Shown piece by piece: positions 22,910-33,701 of a DNA stretch of 60,000 bases. Position 1 is the stretch's first letter; every line of letters begins with the position of its first letter. The stretch comes from Strigamia acuminata. Lineage: Eukaryota > Arthropoda > Chilopoda > Geophilomorpha > Linotaeniidae. A program made the translations under genes and the position numbers. The notes under the pieces were generated by a model, which was given only the letters and a program-made list of their open reading frames with translations, was not told where the DNA came from and made no database searches. The stretch spans positions 3,536,001 to 3,596,000 of the forward strand of contig OX442319.1 in assembly GCA_949358305.1 (NCBI GenBank), written 5' to 3'.

Positions 22910-23172
22910 TGTTATTACTGCAGCATGATGTTAAAGTTTCTTTACTTAAGGATTTTATGAAAACAAATAGTGGTGTTATGGTTACCTCTAGGGATTTTAT
23001 GAAAACAAATAGTGGTGTTATGGTTACCTCTAGGGATATTCATAACAAAACATTCAATCTTGGTGACACAACTAACAATAGGGTCGAGTCCATGAATAAT
23101 AAGATAAAAATTCTTCTAAAACGTTATTCACCTTTGGACTTTTTTTTATTGCAATTTAAAGGTGTTTCTTAA
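22910..23172 (+). repeat. Second copy of the ZSWIM/MULE fragment, with internal 42-bp duplication
   Basis: Nearly identical to 19318-19541, starting at the shared word tctgttattactgcagc. A 42-bp segment is tandemly duplicated (gattttatg at 22951 and 22993), absent from the first copy. Similarity stops exactly at TTAA (23169-23172), where piggyBac-type terminal sequence begins. Confidence 0.85.
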
Positions 23173-23400
23173 CACTAGAACGGCCAGACCGGTTATTTTG
23201 ACCGGTACAGCTGTTTAAACAGCTGCAGCAATAAACCCAATGGGTTTACGGTGCTGCTAATTTGTGACTTTAGCTGATTTATGATGCTTTATATCATAAA
23301 TCATCAAAAGTTGAATTTTTCTTAAGAAATAATAAAAAAAAAGTGAATTGGCCGAAACCGGTTAAAATGACCGGTTGAAATCACCTGAACAATACGTGCA
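23169..23400. mobile_element. piggyBac-type left end at a TTAA site
   Basis: TTAA (23169-23172) is followed by cactagaacggccagaccgg and by internal accggtt/aaccggt inverted words to about 23380, a terminal layout typical of piggyBac-like elements. The first ZSWIM copy (19538-19541) shows the uninterrupted TTAA, so the insertion point is clear. An oppositely oriented end of the same family lies at 38930-38975. Confidence 0.65.
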
Positions 23401-23483
23401 CCAAACTGCACTAAACGTGCACCAACTCTCGTCGATTCACGTTTGGTTGGTGAGACTTTACCACAAGGAAATTGTTTTTAAAA

Positions 23484-24762
23484 ATGGCGGCGGTTCAAAT
23501 CAGCATGGCTAGCGGTGAATTTGATGAGATGTTAATCGAGTTAGTTCGTGCCAGACCAATAATCTGGCAAACAAATTTGGCTGCTTACAAGCAAAAAATT
23601 CCAAAAGAAAATGGTTGGACAGAAATCGCCTGTGAAATCAACATAACAGGTAAGTTTTTGGGTCTCGACACCGTACGAAAAATGCTTTAATATGTCGAAA
23701 TAAAGTCCAACAATTTTGAAACCAGTCTCATTCGATTGGTAATCAAAATCTGCACTAGCCTGTATGTTTTTTTTTTCGATTTGGAAAAGAAAAAGTTGAC
23801 GACCGCATTTTCGAATATGAAAAAACATTTTCTGAGGCCTAAAAACCCATTATAACAAGGGGATATGGGTCCACAAACGAGAGGGAGCCGGCCATAAACC
23901 CAAAGTCACAACACAATCCAATAGAAATTTTTACATAAATGAAAGTTCCGAGCCCCGGTTCGTGACCTCTGTTCTGGGAAAGAGCAAATAACCAACCCAG
24001 TCGACCGATTAAACATTAAATATAACCAATTACTACTTCATAAATTTTTTTCTTAATAAAGTTTAAAAATTTTCAAATTTAACAAAACCAGCCAAAGCTT
24101 TTGCTAAGCAAAAAGAAGTTGATAAGGAAAATCTGATATCAGAAGTATTGACCAGGTCTTTTATATGGGACAAATTCAACATGGATCATCAAGACAAATA
24201 TTTAATTGATGCCCAGTGCAATAAAACAAGTCAAATTTTAGATTGCACAGGCGAGTCCAACTTCCACTCCAAGATGTTAGAGATGAAATTATGGCATTAA
24301 TTTCACTTTTAGCTGGGAAAGCGCGGAAAAGCATCCCAAACCCTAGACCAAAGTATGTTCTTACAAATTTTTTAATTTACTTTTGGGACATCTCTTTTGT
24401 TCTCTCATTACAGTTGTTTTTAAAGCTCGAATTAAGATTATGGATGCAAACCGGGACGTCAATAAATGCAAAATAACCTTTATAAAAAGTTTCTAGATTA
24501 TAAAATTTACGTATCTCTTCATTTTTCCCATTTAGTGCAATCACAAATCAACGCCGTACAGGAGACACATCGTTAAATATTGGAGCATGAGCAATGGATG
24601 GCTCAGCAAGTCGAAAGCATGGAAAGCATAGTCCCACCTACGGAAGTGGTGATTACAGATGCTGGGGAAGAGAATGCAGAAAACGCTGCGATGGTTTTAA
24701 TAAGACAGCAGAATTTGATTGATGGTGAAACTAAAGTCTCATTTTTTCATATTATTTCATAA
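23484..24762 (+). pseudogene. MADF-domain protein of transposon origin, first exon clear, rest decayed
   Basis: ATG 23484 opens a MADF-type DNA-binding domain: ELVRARPIIWQTNLAAYKQ and NGWTEIACEIN, with a donor (ACAG then GTAAGT) after 23649. Downstream pieces that could be later exons are 24090-24240 (SEVLTRSFIWDKFNMDHQDK) and 24580-24762 (EQWMAQQVESMESIVPPTE), with stops between. Such two-part MADF genes usually accompany Harbinger transposases, one of which lies at 16.6-17.35 kb. A decayed host gene is the alternative. Confidence 0.5.
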
Positions 24763-24994
24763 ATAAAATAAAATAAGAAATTGTTCATTTGACTGTAATA
24801 AACCTCCATCGCAAACAAAGAAAATATCCACAAAAAAAGTTGAAAAGTACTACCCAATGAAGACAATTGCAAACTAACAGCGGACCAAAAAGATGGAATT
24901 TTCTATTTGCAACTGCAAGTCAATAGCAATTGATACTAGAAAATAGATTCCTTTAGAAGAGTTTTTCGAAGTTTCAACAATACCAACAGTACCA

Positions 24995-25140
24995 ATATTA
25001 TATGCGTACCATTGCACTTGGTAAATGCTGCACTCATATAATCGATAGCAGTCTTACAAAACCAATACTATCTGCACTTGGTAAATGCTGCAGTCATATA
25101 ATCGAAAGCAGTCTTACAGTACCGGTCTCACAGTATCTCA
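24995..25140. repeat. Two tandem copies of about 64 bp
   Basis: The words gcacttggtaaatgctgca, tcatataatcga and agcagtcttaca occur twice in the same order (from about 25013 and about 25073). No coding frame. Confidence 0.75.
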
Positions 25141-25204
25141 AATAAAATGACGAGGACCAACAAAATGGAAACGAAAAAAGAAATAATAATGAAAAATTGA
25201 AAAA

Positions 25205-25885
25205 TAAAGATGTAGAATCAACCAGAGCTCTCATTCAGTACCACTGGACCTAAAGTTCAGTGGGCCAGGGGCAACCACGAGGAGGTAGAGAGTTGGATTT
25301 GCTGCCCCCATAAAACAACACAATCGTAAAGACGCAAAATTCAAGAGAAAATGTACCGTCAACGTGTACGCATAAAACTTTTCAAAAACTTACGATGGAA
25401 AAATATCACATGGTGGATAAACAACATGGCGGCACACAATGAATCTATCAATACCACAAATAACCGCAAAGCATCCGATCGGATTACGCTGCGTGATACT
25501 GATTACTGCTTAAAAAATAGAAAAAATGGAAGAATAATAGAAAAATAAAAGTCTACCAGACCTCTCAACGACCACACATTACGAAAACTAGAGCTACGTG
25601 TCGCGTTTCCACTGGACTGAAAGACCAATGGACCAGGGGGGTAACTACGTGGTAGAGAGTTCAATAAAGTCGCAAAATTCAAGGGAAAATGAATCTGCAC
25701 TCTCATTTTAAACCTTTCAAAAACTTACCATAGCAAAATGTGGTGCAATGACAAAATGGCGGCACGACGAACACACGACGAAACTGTCCACTTTAAACTA
25801 ATCACAAATAACCCGAAGCATCCGATGGTATTATGCTGCATGATACGGATTGTTGATAAAAAAATAAAGAAAAACAAAAGATTAA
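25205..25885. repeat. Diverged tandem pair of about 330-bp units
   Basis: Units at about 25215-25545 and 25555-25880 share, in order: ccactggac, caatgg/cagtggg plus ccagggg, ggtagagagtt, gcaaaattcaag, cttttcaaaaacttac, atggcggcac, acaaataac, gcatccgat and tgctgcgtgata/tgctgcatgata. Divergence is perhaps 25-30% by eye. No protein domain seen; identity unknown. Confidence 0.65.
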
Positions 25886-25999
25886 AAAGAGATTTATAAA
25901 ATAAATGGCTTCCATACCTCCTACCGAACACAGATTACGAAGATGGCGACGCTTCGCAACGGTGATCATCGTGGGACTAAATCAGAAATGATCAACGAC

Positions 26000-26690
26000 G
26001 AACCAATAGAATATGATTTCGTAGGTATGACGTTATGTTAGTTATCAAACACAGGCAGCGCCAACATGTGTTAAAAGTGAAAACATATTTCGACACTTTA
26101 CGCATGCGCGAATTTATCTTTTTGGTATTTTGATTTTGGTAGCGTAACGTAGATTTCTTTTTTAGATTTTGAAAGTATTTTCAGCAAAAATTAAACGGAT
26201 TTTATCAACTGAAAGTGTACATTTCTTTCAAATAATTTTATCAATTTTTATTATAATAAATAAATAATAAAGGTTCGAGCTATTATTTAGAAGATTTATT
26301 AAAGATTTCACGGATTTGTTATGGATTTGACGATTTTATGCTTTTCAGAATTCCAGGCAAATTTCTTTCAAGATTTTGATTGATTTTAATATTATTTCTG
26401 AATCAATTTGCATGGATTTTGAAATCATCCAAAAAAGATGAAATACGGTAAACCGATTAAACAATTCAGCTTTCGAGGCCATTCGCCTCCGAATACAGAT
26501 ATAGAGAATATTTTGATACATAAATGATGACACGAGCACAAAATCTTTACAGAATCCAACCAAAATGATGGATGGTAAGTCATTTGCAAACGGAGAGAAA
26601 ATTTGTGAGTTGACGAAATTATTTTTATTTTATTTTATTTATTTATTTATTTATTCTGTTCAACTCCAGCAAGATTTTATTATTCTGATA
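26000..26690. other. AT-rich DNA upstream of RpL30, nothing recognised
   Basis: No open frame with a domain. A run of about ten (attt) tetranucleotides lies at about 26622-26652, shortly before the presumed RpL30 transcription start. Confidence 0.5.
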
Positions 26691-26714
26691 ATCCTGCTTG
26701 GCACCGCCGTTGTC

Positions 26715-26887
26715 GCCAACGTCATTTCAGTCCTTCTCTAACCTAACACCAGGTGTCGCTCAATCCTCATTCCTCATTCGCTTTGCTAGGACTTGTTCGG
26801 TCTTGTTCTTGGTAAGTTCAAAATATTTCATAGTTTATCTCATAGTTAAATTCGTAAAAAATGTATTTTATTTTTCTTCCTTTAAGG
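26715..26887 (+). promoter_or_regulatory. RpL30 core promoter, non-coding first exon and 5'UTR intron
   Basis: A GC-richer pyrimidine-containing stretch (26715-26810, including ccttctc at 26732 and cttgttcttg at the end) finishes with a canonical donor, GTAAGT at 26811. A 77-bp intron ends with tttcttcctttaag at 26887, 36 bp before the start codon. Ribosomal protein genes commonly start in a pyrimidine tract (TOP/TCT initiator); the exact start cannot be fixed here. Confidence 0.6.
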
Positions 26888-26923
26888 AACTTAAAGGAAC
26901 TTTAAGGAACTTAAACTTTCATC

Positions 26924-27471
26924 ATGGTTTCACGTAAAAAATCAGTAAGTATATTTTGAACACGTGGAATGGATAAGCCTAAAACTTAAACCTAACGTAA
27001 ATTTCTCCATTTAGAAAAAAGCGATGGAGAGCATTAACTCCCGCTTAGCTCTGGTTATGAAATCAGGGAAATACGTGCTGGGATACAAACAATCCCTGAA
27101 AACACTCCGGCAGGGAAAGGCGAAGTTGATAATAATTGCGAACAATACGCCGCCATTAAGGTTTTTAAAAGAGACGGAAAATTTTGTCGAAAAAACGTGA
27201 TTAAACTATTTAAAACCATTTTAGAAAGTCCGAGATAGAATATTACGCGATGTTAGCCAAGACCGGAGTCCATCATTACTCCGGTAATAATATTGAATTG
27301 GGGACCGGATGCGGAAAATATTTTCGCGTTTGCACACTCAGCATTACGGATCCAGGTACGAAAAAAAATATAAAGAATAATTATAATATTTCTCCTCGTA
27401 TTAATTTGTTTTTGATTCCCATTCTAGGTGACTCGGACATTATTCGAAGCATGCCGTCAGAACAGCAGTAA
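26924..27471 (+). CDS. RpL30: 60S ribosomal protein L30 (eL30), complete
   Basis: Component of the large cytosolic ribosomal subunit. Four coding exons, 26924-26944, 27015-27160, 27225-27355 and 27428-27471, with introns of only 64-72 bp and GT-AG borders, give 113 residues, the normal length for eL30. Diagnostic stretches are [60 protein letters not shown] and DSDIIRSMP near the C-terminus. Start chosen at MVSRKK in the exon after the 5'UTR intron; the triple repeat ttaaggaac precedes it. A polyadenylation signal (aataaa) lies about 20 bp after the stop. The gene is intact and gives a firm anchor in a transposon-rich area. It converges with the THAP gene. Confidence 0.97.
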
Positions 27472-27598
27472 AATTGTACTTTATTCACCAAAATAAAAAC
27501 CAAAAGATTTGTCGGCAACTTCAAGTTTCCTTTTTGCGAACTCATTGTTTCTTAAAATTAGTGGTACCGAATCCATGCCACTGATCTAAAATGCCGAT

Positions 27599-28201
27599 GG
27601 AAATTAGGAAATTTTTAAATTTTCAAACAGGAATTTGACGTGTAAAAATTCAAAAGATGCAAAGAAAATGCATTTTCATGTCTAAAAGTTCAAAATTATA
27701 AAATATAAATGCATTTTTACATTTAAAAATGAAACAATACACCAAAAAAAATGCATTTTTACGTCAAAAAATTCTAAATATGCAAACAAAATGCAATTTT
27801 ATGGCGAACAGTGCAAATAATGCATTTTCACATCTGAAAAATTCATCTTTACAGCGAAAAATGCTAAATATGCAAACAAAATGCAATTTTACAGCTAATA
27901 GTTCAAATAATGCATTTTCACGTTGAAAAAATTCATTTTCACGTAGAAAAAATGCAATTTTAAGTGTAAAAAATTAATTTTTAAATCTAAAAATTGCATT
28001 TTTATTACAAAAACTTCATTTTTACTGCCAAAAACACGTATTTTCGCACATAAAATGTTTCATTCTGGTCTAAAAATGCCGAAATTTCGTAATTTCCTTA
28101 AAAAAAGAAATCTCAAAACGAAATTTCTAAATAAATTTACCGTTCAAAATCCCTCGGAAACGAGAAGAAACACAAATTCGTATACTTCGTTTTAGTATTA
28201 G
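27599..28201. repeat. Copy of intron 3 and part of exon 3 of the THAP gene
   Basis: This block matches 31881-32499 over its length in the same orientation, including the last about 62 nt of exon 3 (32437-32499) of the neighbouring THAP gene. A 41-bp direct repeat beginning attagtggtaccg flanks it (27557-27598 and 28197-28238). The block lies between the ends of RpL30 and the THAP gene. Degenerate aaatgcattttt units occur inside both copies. Confidence 0.88.
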
Positions 28202-28395
28202 TGGTACCGAATCCATGCCACTGATCTAAAATGCCGATTTTTTTGTCTAAAATTGATTATTTTGCTTAAAACGTCGAATTTTTGTTCCGAGAACACCAAA
28301 ATGACTTTTAAAAAAAGGCTAGAAGACATGCAAATGTATAATTAATTAAGCACACACCGACAAACGGTAAAAATCCAAAACTTTATTGAATTAAC

Positions 28396-31300
28396 TCATA
28401 AACCAAACGCAAAATCACATCGTCCGAGTCTCCTCGTCTTAGCCCGCATCGGCTGCAACATCGCGTCGGCCTTTCCCTTCCCATTCCTCGCCTTCCTCGT
28501 ATTATGCGCCGACAAACACCTCGCGATCTCGCTGCGCACAAACATAGTGAGAAACGCCTTCTTCGCCGGCGAACACATCTCCGCCAGATCCGTCCTGAAC
28601 CGCCTCCTCAGCGCCTTTCCCAGCCGCCCCGCCAGCCGATCCATGTGCACGACCTTCGGCAACCACCCCGCGAAAAAGTCCTCCAAGCGCGCCACCAACT
28701 GCATCAACCGCTCCGTCGGCACGGCAATCTCCCTGCCGCCGTTCGCGACCCCATTCGTGATGCCATTCGTTCCCTCCAGCCACAGCACGTAGAGCCTGGT
28801 CGCCCCGCTCGACAAACTGCACGTTCTCGCCCAGTGACGGCCGCACACGGCGCACGAATGGCGCTCGAACACGTTCTTGACGATGAGCCCGGCGAGCATC
28901 GACAGCCCGTTCTCGCGCGGGAACTCCCTCGGCGCTTTTTTGTTCCACTCGGCGAGCTTTTTCTTGGGTTTCTCCTTCTCGGCGACCTGGATCTGCGCCG
29001 AGAGACGCTGCACGACCTTGGGGAAGAAGAGCGGCTCGAGTTTGAGGCATTTGAGCTTGTTGGGCCTCATGAGCGCCGCGACGCTCAGTTGGCGGAGCGT
29101 GTGGCGCACGGAGCTGGACGTGTCGTTTTGGTTGTGGGTTTTGTTGCGCAGACGGGTCATGTGGGCGTCTTTGAGGCGCAGGATCTTGGTGTTCATGTTG
29201 GTGTTCATGGCGCTGAGGTCGTGCCAGAGGTGGCCGAGCGAGCTGATGCTGAGGTGCCAGGCGCGGAGACACGCTTTGGGTTCTTTGCCTTTCGTGTAGT
29301 AGAGATTCTTCATTTTGGCCAGCAGTTGGGTCAGTTGTTTCGGGGACACGTCGGCGGGCAGTTTGCCGCTGAAGTAGCCGTAGAGTTCGGCGATCGTGTG
29401 CAGGAATATCGCCGTCGATGCCGCGTCTTCGTGTTTGTCGCCTGCAACAAAATAAATTCATTTTCTCATCAAAATTAAATTGAATTAAATTTTCTCACCC
29501 AAAATAAATTAAATTTAATTTTTTTTCTCATCCAAATTCAATTTAATTCAATTTCTTCAAACAAAATAAAAGAAAATAAATTAAATTTTCTCACCCAAAA
29601 TAAATTTAAATTAATTTTCTCATCAAAATTCAATTCAATTCAATTTCTTCAAACTAGGGTTTCTGTTTTCCTGCCTTTTTAAAATTCCCGGTTCCCGGAA
29701 CCAAAATGGCCGGTACTCCCGGGAAATTGATACTCCCGAGACCAAAAAAGGTCAGGCGAGAGGCGACGAAAAATGACAAAATATGGCCGTTTTTTGTCAA
29801 AAATAGCCATTTTTCATGGTAAAAATGGCCGTTTTCCATCAAAAATGGCCGTTTTTCGTCAAGAATGGCCGTTTTCCATCAAGAATGGCCGTTTTTCGTC
29901 AAAAATAGGCATTTTTTGTTTAAAATGGCCATTTTTCAGCCATTCTTCGTTCAAAATGGCCATTTTTTAGCCATTCTTTGTTCAAAATGGCCATTTTTAG
30001 CCATTTTTCGTTAAAAATAGCCATTTTCATCAGTGAAACGTTACAAAATTTAACGTTTGACCGACGAAAATGATGTTTCAGCAACGAATTTTTGACGGAA
30101 CCGGTTTTTCTCCAATTTCCCGGTTCCCGGTACCGTGATTTCTCACCGGGATTCCCGGGAAATCGGTACCCCGGTTCCCGGTATCAAAACCCTACTAAAA
30201 ACAAAACAAAATAAAAGAAATTAAATTAAATTTCCCCACCCAAAATAAATTTAATTTAATTTTCTCATCAAAATTCAATTTAATTCAATTCAATTTCTTC
30301 AAACAAAATCAAAGAAATTCAATTCAATTTTCTCACCCAAAATAAATTTAATTTAATTTTCTCATCCGAAATAAATTTAATTTAATTTTCTCATCAAAAT
30401 TAAATTTAATTTAATTCAATTTTCTCACCCAAATAATTCCCGTTGAAAATACTCGCCGCCGTCCTAAAATGAAAAACCTGCGTAGCCATCTTCGTCGTCA
30501 CCTGCCCGTAACTCCCCGCCTCCATATGCGTCATCGTAATCTCCGGCACAACCGGATACTTCTGCGCCGTATCCACCGCATAAAACTTCTCCACCTGCCT
30601 CCAACTCGCCACATTCCTCTCCCCAAACCGTATATCCGACTTCTTAAACGAATAAAACAACCTCTTCAACAAACTAGGCGGATCATAAACCACCAAAATC
30701 CGATGCCCCATGAAATAAATATACGGCTGACTCAGCGACACCGTAAAATACTCCATCAGCTGCTGCGTGTGCCTCGTGTACGCCACCACCAGCACGCGCA
30801 CCTGCAGCCCCGTGCTCTCCAGCTCCGCCAGCGCCTCAAACAGCAACTTCGCCACCAGAGAAACCGTCATCTGACCCTCGCACACCGGAAAATACCCAAC
30901 CGGAAGCCGCCACTCCGTCAACATGCCCTTCACCGTCAGCACGATCGCGTGCGTGGCCACGTAGCGCGCGCGCCCCATGCGGTCCAGGTCGTGGAGCCCC
31001 TCGACGCGGTCGCTGCCCGCGTCGTAGCTCAGCGCCGGCGACAATTTGAGTCGTCGCATCACGAGCACGGCCGATTTCTTCTCGACGCGCTCGCCGCACC
31101 GCGAGAACACGTCCGAGTCGTGGAGCATGCGCAGGTGGTCCGTGTGCACGCCCGGGTAAAACTGGTCTTTGCGCAGCCACTTGCGCAGCAGTCGGGGCTG
31201 CGGGAGCCCGAACTGGAGCGCGAGGGCCTGGTAGCGGTCGTAGAAGTGCACGTAGAGGATCGTGGCCAGCCGGCGCCCGCTTCTCGTCCACGTCACGTTC

Positions 31301-33180
31301 TTTCTCACGCGCAGGAAGTGGATTTTCAGCAGGGAAACGGTGGACGTCGGCAGGTATTTCGAGATGGATTGGAGGATGGATTCGCTGTTGTTGGTGGTCG
31401 TGGTGGTCGGTGTGGTCGGGGTCGGGGTCGGGGCCGGGGCCGGGGTGGATGTTGGGGCTTGTTTTTGTTTTTTCTTGGGTTCGGGGGCGGTGGTGGGGCT
31501 TTTGGTGGCGATGGGGGGTTTGACGGGGGTGCTGGTTTGGGCTTTGGGGGATTGGTGGTGTTGGTAGTTGTGGTTGGTGGATTTGAAGACGGTTGGAATG
31601 GCGTCCCAGCAGAGTCGTTTTCTGGAAGAGAGATTTTTTTTCGTTTAGTTTGGAGATGGATGGAATTTGTTGGGGGGTTTTTTACTTGTCCGGGGGGTTG
31701 AGGAATTGGCCGCTGTCGAAGTGCGCGGCGCAGAGGACAGCGTTTTTGTGCAGTTCGTCCGAGGATTTGCTGAGGAGGTCGTCGCGGCCGGCGTTTCGCA
31801 CCCAAACCATGCATCTGTTGTGGAGAGAAATTCGGTTGTTTAGTGAAATGTTAAGCGATTGATTGAGTGATGAATTGGGAATTACGAAATTTTTACATTT
31901 TCAAACCGGAATTTGACGTGTAAAAATTGAAAAAGTGCAAAGAAAATGCATTTTTATGTCTAAAAGTTCAAAATTGTAAAATATAAATGCATTTTTACAT
32001 TTAAAAATGAAAAAATACACAAAAAAATGCATTTTTACGTCAAAGAAGTCTAAGTATGCAAAGAAAATGCAATTTTATAGCGAACAGTGCAAATAATGCA
32101 TTTTCACATATAAAAAATTCATATTTACATCTAAAAATGCTAAATATGCAAAGAAAATGCAACTTTACAGCTAATAGTACAAATAATGCATTTTCACATA
32201 GAAAAAATTCATTTTCACGTTGAAAAAATTCATTTTCACGTAGAAAAAATGCAATTTTACGTGTAAAAAATTAATTTTTACATCTAAAAATTGCATTTTT
32301 ATTAGAAAAACTTCATTTTTACTGTCAAAAACACGTATTTTCGCACATGAAATGCGTCATTCTGGTCTAAAAATGCCGAAATTTCGTAATTTCCTTAAAA
32401 AAAAAAATCTCAAAACGAAATTTCTAATAAATTTACCGTTCAAAATCCCTCGGAAACGAGAAGAAACACAAATTCTTATACTTCGTTTTAGTATTAGCGC
32501 AAAACACGGCCGCGCACGATTCCCCGTCCATTTTCTTCGGCGACAGCAACACGGTCGTGTCCTGAAAACTCGTCTCAATCTCTTCAGCCGGTTTATACTT
32601 CTTCCTCTTCGACTTCGGACACGGTTTCGCATACGGATACGGCCGCTTTTTCACGCAGTCCTCGAGCACGACCACCGGATTCAACTTGGCGTCCGAATTC
32701 ACGTCCGGATTCACGTCCAAAGCGACCCTCGGCGTCGGAACAACGAGTCTCTTCGCGACTAAACTAGGAATAGCATTGTGGACTAATTTACTCCTACAAA
32801 AATCAGAAAATAAATAACATTAATTAAATTTTAATTACAATTAAAAAATTAAAAATTAAAAATTGCGACAACACACACCTTACTTTTGCGTTTAAAAACT
32901 GACTATATTCGAAGTGTTCGGCGCATATTGAGTAATTTTTATTGAGGTAATCGGCGGTTTGTTTTGTTAAGTCGTCGCGGTCCGACAAGCGGACCCATTC
33001 TTTGCACCTGAAATCGGATAGAATTCGTTATTAGTGTTATTGGTTGGGAAAGTGGAGAACAAACCTTTCTAGGTCTTTTGGGAATGCGAAGAAGGTCAGT
33101 TTGCACGAGAAACTGTTATTTAAGCACGTTTTCACGGCGCAATAATGGGCTGAAAATTTACCGCTCGAACTTCCACTCAT
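28396..33180 (-). CDS. P-element/THAP9-like protein with two THAP zinc fingers, intact, probably domesticated
   Basis: Six exons, 33065-33180, 32879-33007, 32437-32793, 31686-31814, 30429-31621, 28396-29441, total 2970 nt and 989 residues without a break. THAP finger 1: Cys14, Cys19, Cys67, His70, with Trp43 and the AxP motif at 89-91. THAP finger 2: Cys175, Cys180, Cys229, His232, Trp205, AIP 251-253. A Pro/Thr-rich linker follows (about 257-325), then the P-element-type core: LKLSPALSYD at 436-445, TEWRLPVGYF, RILVVYDPPSLLK (549-561) and a C-terminal ENGLSMLAGLIVKNVFE with Cys pair. By eye the two catalytic Asp of the family fall at Arg433 (DEM replaced by RRL) and Ala524. GC-rich exons resemble host genes, not the nearby transposon debris. 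A polyadenylation signal overlaps 28382-28387. Likely a DNA-binding host protein; the catalytic claim rests on recalled family consensus. Confidence 0.85.
29655..30196. mobile_element. MITE in the last intron of the THAP gene
   Basis: The ends tagggtttctg and, inverted, tagggttttga enclose cccggttcccgg words near both termini. The centre (29780-30030) is an array of 20-bp units with core aaaatggccgtttttcgtc. It interrupts a repeated intron motif (tcttcaaac then aaaataaaag, intact at 29560-29580), which marks the insertion point. No coding capacity. Confidence 0.75.
31881..32436. repeat. Intron 3 of the THAP gene, source of a downstream copy
   Basis: Intron between the two halves of the second THAP finger, dense in aaatgcattttt-like words at irregular 20-45 bp spacing. 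It matches 27602-28140; the similarity continues 62 nt into exon 3. Confidence 0.8.
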
Positions 33181-33701
33181 TTTTCGGCCATTAAAATGTT
33201 ATCCTCGTGTCGAAATTGAACAACAACAAAACGGTCGTCATCTACGGTAGCTCGTTGGTATCATTCGTGTTTTTAAAAATAAAATGAGGAAATGATTTCC
33301 CGTTCCCACTTGGTTTAAAATTTTAATACTTATTTACTTAACAAAAATGAAATTGAAAGGAATAAGTGAATTTATAAGTTTTCGCAAACATTTTATTTTG
33401 AACTATTATTCTGCCCTGAAAGCAACATATTTTTTTTAATAAACTACGGAAAGCCTACATAACATCCAATTTTTAAAACTAAAAATAAAATTAAATTAAA
33501 TAAAATTAAAAAATTGAAAAAATAAAAATTAAATTAAATTAAATTAAATTAAAAAATTGAAAAAATAAAAATAAAATTAAAAAATCGAAAAACTAAAAAT
33601 AAAATTAAAAATTGAAAAAATAAAAATAAAATTAAAAAATTGAAAAAATAAAAATAAAATTGTTTTGGTCGTTTTATGGTGATTGTATAAACAATACGAG
33701 A
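33181..33701. other. AT-rich DNA upstream of the THAP gene
   Basis: 33470-33665 is low-complexity (aaaattaaa and aaaaattgaaaaaataaaa units, roughly 20-37 bp). No TATA box or recognisable promoter element is evident just upstream of the THAP start. Confidence 0.5.

Noticed and set aside
26945-27427. snoRNA in RpL30 introns
   Set aside because: Ribosomal protein introns often host snoRNAs, but these introns are 64-72 bp and I find no paired C and D boxes in them.
28502-29478. Long Arg/Gln/His-rich frames in other phases across the THAP gene's last exon (plus 28504-29478, minus 28502-29461)
   Set aside because: They are by-products of the GC-rich exon 28396-29441; the real frame continues the upstream exon and carries the P-element-like C-terminus.
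30469-31701. Plus-strand frame of about 410 codons opposite THAP gene exon 5
   Set aside because: Low-complexity Arg/His/Gly composition, antisense to a well-supported exon, no domain.
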